DNA from: JBNFVY01 sp049943335
GTDB lineage: Bacteria > Pseudomonadota > Alphaproteobacteria > Rhodobacterales > Rhodobacteraceae
Length of the DNA: 64,000 nucleotides
Direction: 5' to 3'
NCBI RefSeq assembly: GCF_049943335.1
Contig: NZ_JBNFVY010000002.1
Coordinates: 124,001 to 188,000, forward strand
The stretch's first letter is position 1, and each line of letters starts with the position of its first letter. The notes beneath the pieces are model-generated. The model had not been told where the DNA came from and ran no database searches. It saw only the letters and a list, made by a program, of their open reading frames with translations. A program made the translations under genes and the position numbers. Of this stretch, positions 59,716 through 64,000 are shown one piece after another.

Positions 59716-60747
59716 ATGACGCACACAAGAAAAACCAGGGTGATCGGCCTTTCCCGCCGGAAGTTTCTCAGCACCACTGCGGGCATTGCCCTTGTCGTGG
59801 CGGCGGGCGTGCCGGGGGCTTTGAAGGCGGCCGAGCCGCTCAAGGTTGCGGGCATCTACACCGTGCCCGTTGAACAACAATGGGTCAGCCGCATTCACAA
59901 GGCCGCCAGCATCGCCAAAGAGCGCGGCGACATCGACTATGTGTTTTCCGAAAATGTATCGAATACCGACTACGCCCGCGTCATGCGCGAATATGCCGAG
60001 CAGGGTTTTCAGTTGATCTTGGGCGAGGTTTTCGCCGTCGAGCAAGAGGCCCGTGAGGTGGCCGCCGAATACCCCGACATCGCTTTCCTGATGGGGTCCA
60101 GCTTCAAGCCGGACGACTCGCTGGCCAACTTTGCCGTATTCGACAACTACATCCAGGATGCGTCATATCTGTCCGGTATCATCGCGGGCGCGATGACGGA
60201 AACCGGCAATATCGGCATGGTCGGCGGTTTTCCGATCCCCGAGGTCAATCGCTTGATGCACGCCTTTATGGCCGGCGCACGCGAGATGAACCCTGACACC
60301 ACATTCCAGGTCAGTTTCATCGGCAGCTGGTTCGATCCGCCCAAGGCCAAGGAAACAGCGTTTGCAATGATCGAAAACGGCGCCGATATGCTCTATGCGG
60401 AACGGTTCGGTGTGTCAGACGCGGCGCAGGAAAAGGGCATCCTTGCCATCGGCAACGTAATCGACACCCAGGCCGATTACCCGGGCACCGTCGTCGCCTC
60501 GGCGATCTGGCACTTCGAACCCACACTGGACAAGGCCATCGCCGAAGTGAACGCCGGCACATTCACCGCAGCCGATTACGGTCTTTATTCCTTCATGAAG
60601 GAAGGCGGCGCGTCACTGGCCCCGCTCGGCACGTTCGAAGGCAAGGTGCCACAAGCGGCGCTGGATCTCGTCAAGCAGCGTACCGACCAGATCACGTCCG
60701 GAGAGTTCGTGGTCGAAATCAACGACGAAGAACCCAAGTCCTCGTAA
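59716..60747 (+). CDS. BMP-family ABC transporter substrate-binding protein
   Basis: 343 residues from ATG 59716. A twin-arginine type signal LSRRKFLSTTAGIALVVAAG leads to cleavage after LKAAE-like residues (about 33-35), so it is probably Tat-exported. The mature BMP/PnrA fold: KVAGIYTVPVEQQWVSRIHKA, NVSNTDYARVMREYAEQGFQLIL, IGMVGGFPIPEVNRLMHAF, FIGSWFDPPKAKETAFAMIENGAD. These proteins bind nucleosides or related ligands. It is the first gene of a complete BMP-type importer; its stop directly precedes the ATPase start (TAAATG). Confidence 0.92.
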   Translation: MTHTRKTRVIGLSRRKFLSTTAGIALVVAAGVPGALKAAEPLKVAGIYTVPVEQQWVSRIHKAASIAKERGDIDYVFSENVSNTDYARVMREYAEQGFQLILGEVFAVEQEAREVAAEYPDIAFLMGSSFKPDDSLANFAVFDNYIQDASYLSGIIAGAMTETGNIGMVGGFPIPEVNRLMHAFMAGAREMNPDTTFQVSFIGSWFDPPKAKETAFAMIENGADMLYAERFGVSDAAQEKGILAIGNVIDTQADYPGTVVASAIWHFEPTLDKAIAEVNAGTFTAADYGLYSFMKEGGASLAPLGTFEGKVPQAALDLVKQRTDQITSGEFVVEINDEEPKSS

Positions 60748-62295
60748 ATGTCGATTGCAGAGTCGGCGCAGGTTGTCTTGCGCCTCGATTCCATTACCAA
60801 GCGTTTCGGCAAGCTGGTCGCGAATGACGCGGTCAGCCTGTCGCTGCGTAAAGGCGAGGTGATTGCCCTTTTGGGCGAAAACGGCGCGGGCAAGACCACG
60901 CTGATGAACATCCTTTTCGGCCAGTACACGGCCGACGAGGGCACCGTCGAAGTCTTCGGCCAGCTTTTGCCGCCCGGCAACCCGCGCGCCGCGCTGGATG
61001 CCGGGGTTGGCATGGTGCACCAGCATTTCACGCTGGCCGACAACATGAGCGTTCTGGAAAACGTCATTCTTGGCACCCAACCGCTCTTGTCACTGCGACT
61101 TGACCGGGCGGCGGCGCGATCAAAACTCGGCAAGCTGGCCCGTGATTTCGGCCTGAAGGTTGATCCCGATGCCAAGGTCAGCAGCCTGACGGTTGGCGAA
61201 CGTCAGCGGGTCGAAATCCTCAAGGCGCTGTACCGCGATGCCCGCATTCTGATCTTGGACGAACCGACCGCCGTGCTGACCCCGCAGGAAACCGAAGAAC
61301 TGTTCGCGACCCTGCGCAAGGCGATCAAGCTTGGCCTGTCGGTGGTGTTCATCTCGCACAAGTTGCACGAGGTCATGGCGATTTCCGACCGCGTCCTGAT
61401 CCTGCGGCACGGCCGTCTGGTCGCCGAACGGCCCATCGCGGATGTGAACAAGGAAACGCTGGCCGCGCTTATGGTCGGGGCCGACGTATCGGCGCCCAAG
61501 GTAGCGCCCGGACACCCAGGTGACGTGCTTTTGCACCTACGCCAGGTCACGACCCCGCCGCGCGGCAACGCACCGGGGCTGAGCAAGGTTTCACTGGCGC
61601 TGCACGCAGGGCAGATCGTGGGGCTTGCGGGGGTTTCGGGCAACGGACAAGGCGCGCTGGCCGAACTGATCGGCGGGCTGATCGGGCCAGCATCGGGCCG
61701 GCTGGAACTGGATGGCGCGCAGCTTGAAAACTGGTCCCCCCGCGCGGCGGTCCAATCGGGTATCGCCCGCATCCCCGAAGACCGGCACAAGACCGGCACC
61801 ATCGCTGAATTTGACCTCACAGAAAACGCGATCCTGGAATCCTATGGCCGGCAACCCTACAGTCGGTCAGGCGTGATGAACTGGCCCCAGGCCGAAGCGT
61901 TCGCGCGCGAGATCATCGAAACCTATGACGTGCGCTGCCCCGGACCGGGCACGCCAATCAGGCTGTTGTCGGGCGGGAACATGCAAAAACTGATCCTCGG
62001 TCGCGTACTAGAGGCAAATCCGCGCATCATTCTAGCCAACCAGCCGGTGCGCGGCCTGGACATCGGTGCGGTCAACTACGTGCATTCGCAACTTCTGGCC
62101 GCCCGCGACCGGGGCGCGGCAGTGCTGCTGATATCAGAGGACCTAGATGAGATCATGGCCCTGTCAGACGTGATCCACGTCATTTGCGAAGGGCGCCTGT
62201 CGCCGGGATTTGCACGTGGAACGATGACGCCGGCCGAAATAGGGGGCTGGATGGCCGGGCAAGGGTTTGAAGAGGAAGCCGCTCATGCGTCTTGA
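60748..62295 (+). CDS. ABC importer ATPase with two nucleotide-binding domains (nucleoside-type)
   Basis: 515 residues. First domain: Walker A GENGAGKT at 43-50, signature LTVGERQRVEILKAL, Walker B ILILDEPTAVLTP. Second domain from about residue 255: SGNGQGALAELIGG replaces a canonical Walker A (degenerate), signature LLSGGNMQKLILGR, and Walker B-like IILANQPVRGLD, in which the usual DEP is NQP. This asymmetric double ATPase is typical of sugar/nucleoside importers of the RbsA/BmpA-associated type. It overlaps the next permease by 11 bp. Confidence 0.95.
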   Translation: MSIAESAQVVLRLDSITKRFGKLVANDAVSLSLRKGEVIALLGENGAGKTTLMNILFGQYTADEGTVEVFGQLLPPGNPRAALDAGVGMVHQHFTLADNMSVLENVILGTQPLLSLRLDRAAARSKLGKLARDFGLKVDPDAKVSSLTVGERQRVEILKALYRDARILILDEPTAVLTPQETEELFATLRKAIKLGLSVVFISHKLHEVMAISDRVLILRHGRLVAERPIADVNKETLAALMVGADVSAPKVAPGHPGDVLLHLRQVTTPPRGNAPGLSKVSLALHAGQIVGLAGVSGNGQGALAELIGGLIGPASGRLELDGAQLENWSPRAAVQSGIARIPEDRHKTGTIAEFDLTENAILESYGRQPYSRSGVMNWPQAEAFAREIIETYDVRCPGPGTPIRLLSGGNMQKLILGRVLEANPRIILANQPVRGLDIGAVNYVHSQLLAARDRGAAVLLISEDLDEIMALSDVIHVICEGRLSPGFARGTMTPAEIGGWMAGQGFEEEAAHAS

Positions 62296-63334
62296 ACCGG
62301 TGGCCAACCCCACACTCTGCCGCACGACATTGCCGCCTGTGATCGCCATCGGATCCACCGTGGTGATCGCTTCGCTGTTGGCCATGATTGCAGGGGCCAA
62401 TCCGTTTTCGGTGCTTGGCCTGATCCTGAAAGGGGCGTTCGGGACAAAATTCGCCCTTCTTGAAACGCTCAACCGGGCCACGCCACTTATCTTTACCGGG
62501 CTTGCCGTGGCCGTCGCCTTCCGGGCGCGTCTGTGGAACATCGGGGCCGAAGCGCAGCTTTATGCCGGCGCGCTCATGACCGTGGTTCTGGGCACCGGCA
62601 TGTTGCAGTGGGGGGCCGTCGCGCTGCTACCCGCGCTGGTGGTCGCATCGATGCTTGCGGGTGCGCTGGTGCTTTTGGTGCCGGCCCTTCTCAAGGTGCG
62701 TTTCGGTGTCGACGAAGTGGTAACAACCCTGTTGTTCAACTTTATTTTCCTGCTGTTCATCTCGTTGTTGCTGGAAGGACCGCTGAAGGATCCGATGGGC
62801 ATGGGATGGCCCAAATCGGCACGTCTTGTGCCCGAAGCACGCCTGCCCCGCATCTTCGAAGGGCTGCGCCTGCACTGGGGCTTCGCGCTGGCCTTGTTTG
62901 CCGCGGTCGTCGTGTGGGTGATCGAACGGCGCACAACGCTGGGCTACGAAATGCGCGCCGTGGGCCTCAACCGCGCGGCTGCGGACTTTGCCGGGATTCC
63001 GGTCAACCGCGTGTTGATCAAGACGGCGCTGCTGTCCGGCGGGCTTGCGGCGCTTGCGGGTTTTTCCGAAGTAGCCGGGCTGAAAGGCAGCCTGACGCTC
63101 GATCTTAGCCCGGGCTATGGCTACACCGGCATTACCGTGGCGATGCTGGCGCTTCTCAATCCGCTGGCCGTGGTGGCTGCGGCGTTGTTCGTGGCGGGTA
63201 TCTTTGTCGGCGCCGACAGCATGAGCCGCGCGGTCGAAGTGCCCAGCTATCTTGCCGACATCATGCTGGCGAGCGCACTTCTGCTGATGGTTCTGGCGAT
63301 CCTGCTGACCCGGTTCCGCGTGGTGAGGGAATAG
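62285..63334 (+). CDS. ABC importer permease 1 (nucleoside-type)
   Basis: 349 residues from ATG 62285 with AAGAGGAA upstream, inside the end of the ATPase gene. About nine membrane spans. LWNIGAEAQLYAGALMT near residue 85 and GYEMRAVGLNRAAADFAGIPVNRV (EAA-like coupling loop, about 218-242), then GYTGITVAMLALLNPLAVV, are typical BPD_transp_2 family features. Forms the membrane channel with the permease that follows 3 bp later. Confidence 0.93.
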   Translation: MRLEPVANPTLCRTTLPPVIAIGSTVVIASLLAMIAGANPFSVLGLILKGAFGTKFALLETLNRATPLIFTGLAVAVAFRARLWNIGAEAQLYAGALMTVVLGTGMLQWGAVALLPALVVASMLAGALVLLVPALLKVRFGVDEVVTTLLFNFIFLLFISLLLEGPLKDPMGMGWPKSARLVPEARLPRIFEGLRLHWGFALALFAAVVVWVIERRTTLGYEMRAVGLNRAAADFAGIPVNRVLIKTALLSGGLAALAGFSEVAGLKGSLTLDLSPGYGYTGITVAMLALLNPLAVVAAALFVAGIFVGADSMSRAVEVPSYLADIMLASALLLMVLAILLTRFRVVRE

Positions 63335-63337
63335 CCC

Positions 63338-64000
63338 ATGGACATCCTTGAAATCCTGCTTTCAGCCAGTTTCTGGACCGCCGCGATCCGCATCGCCAGC
63401 CCGCTGATCTTTGCGACCCTGGGCGAGCTGATCTGCGAACGCGCCGGCGTTCTGAACCTGGGGATTGAGGGCATCATGGTCGCCGGGGCCTTTGCGGGAT
63501 GGATGGCGGTCTATTCCGGCACCGGCCTGTGGGCGGGGGTGGCGGTTGCCATGGCGGTGGGAATGCTGTTCGGGTTGATCCACAGCCTTTTGACCGTGCC
63601 GTTCGGCCTGTCGCAGCACGTGGTGGGCCTTGGCGTCACGCTGCTGGCGACATCTTTGACCTATTATTCATATCGCGTCGCCCTGCCCGAGGTGACCAGC
63701 CCGCCCAAGATCGATGCGTTCCAACCATTTGAAGTCCCGCTTCTGTCCGATATTCCGCTGATCGGCCCGGCGCTTTTCGCGCAGACACCTCTGACCTATC
63801 TGGCGTTCATTCTGGTGGGTGTGGTGGCGGTGGTGCTCTATCGTACGCCGCTTGGTCTTGCGCTGCGGGCAGCCGGCGAAAACCCATCGGCTGTCGCGGC
63901 GCAGGGTCTTTCGGTTACCGGAATCCGGATGGGCGCGGTGATCGTGGGCAGCGGGCTGATGGCCGTGGGCGGCGCATTTCTGACCATGTCGGCCTTCGAC
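63338..64000 (+). CDS. ABC importer permease 2 (nucleoside-type), 3' truncated by window edge
   Basis: 221 codons from ATG 63338 to the right edge, with GAGGGA upstream. BPD_transp_2 family: PLIFATLGELICERAGVLNLGIEGIMVAGAFAGW at residues about 24-57 is the diagnostic conserved block, and RTPLGLALRAAGENPSAVAAQGLSVTGIR (about 170-198) the coupling loop. It pairs with permease 1; neighbours downstream are not visible. In such operons a purine or nucleoside enzyme often follows. Confidence 0.93.
   Translation, partial: MDILEILLSASFWTAAIRIASPLIFATLGELICERAGVLNLGIEGIMVAGAFAGWMAVYSGTGLWAGVAVAMAVGMLFGLIHSLLTVPFGLSQHVVGLGVTLLATSLTYYSYRVALPEVTSPPKIDAFQPFEVPLLSDIPLIGPALFAQTPLTYLAFILVGVVAVVLYRTPLGLALRAAGENPSAVAAQGLSVTGIRMGAVIVGSGLMAVGGAFLTMSAFD

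Noticed and set aside
59178..59873. 231-codon frame overlapping the start of the BMP gene
   Set aside because: Enters the BMP coding sequence out of frame and has no recognisable features; the Tat-signal protein at 59716 is clear.

Overview
The window is a continuous chromosomal segment from a GC-rich alphaproteobacterium, most probably a Rhodobacteraceae (Roseobacter-group) member. This rests on several independent features: the block carD / fdxA / S4 protein / Suv3-type helicase; the order hom-glpX-recJ-tRNA-Glu; a RibB fused to a zinc-less RibA-like domain (RibBX form); a tRNA-His gene with A73 and no encoded G-1; an SOS box of the alphaproteobacterial GAAC-N7-GAAC type at mmcB; and clustered GANTC (CcrM) sites upstream of rpoD. 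No phage, insertion sequence, CRISPR array or rRNA operon was recognised.

Layout. 1-5.6 kb: a truncated hydratase-aldolase gene divergent from an AraC regulator, a universal stress protein, and a MarR-EmrAB type drug efflux operon with a clear operator. 5.9-8.5 kb: two envelope glycosyltransferase-like genes. 8.6-14.6 kb: metY, an 850-residue membrane protein with pilus-assembly-like ends, and a KefC-type antiporter. 14.7-19.7 kb (minus strand): Suv3-like helicase, S4 protein, FdxA, CarD, and a secreted TPR protein. 19.8-24.5 kb: SCP2-like protein, lysophospholipase-like hydrolase, PepF oligopeptidase, small membrane proteins and a Gfo/Idh/MocA oxidoreductase. 24.6-27.4 kb: rpoH, rluD and two small membrane proteins. 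27.4-30.1 kb: a lipid-linked sugar pair (GT2 and GT39-like). 30.1-31.6 kb: tRNA-His, a DUF6324 protein, SOS-controlled mmcB, and a predicted 6S RNA with promoter and terminator.

31.7-40.8 kb is the nrdR-ribD / ribE-ribBX-ribH-nusB region on the minus strand. It is split by three plus-strand capsule genes (kpsS, wza-type, kpsC). 41-46 kb holds yjbQ, rpoD and dnaG. 46.3-49.3 kb is a three-gene Tad/Flp minor-pilin set (a VWA-containing TadG and two TadE-like proteins) closed by a strong terminator. 49.3-55.8 kb: a TetR regulator with an 18-bp perfect palindrome, a small lipoprotein, hom, glpX, recJ and tRNA-Glu. 56.4-64 kb: a P2-type cation ATPase and a BMP-family nucleoside-type ABC importer whose second permease runs off the window.

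The most interesting items are the PilM/PilP-like single-chain protein, the predicted 6S RNA whose terminator is also the coding end of the facing gene, the RibBX gene (implying a separate RibA elsewhere), the divergent rluD/DUF6476 genes whose start codons share one CATG, the SOS box at mmcB, and the GANTC palindromes in front of rpoD. I found no clear-cut new defence or mobile system. All calls come from reading motifs and organisation; no database search was run.
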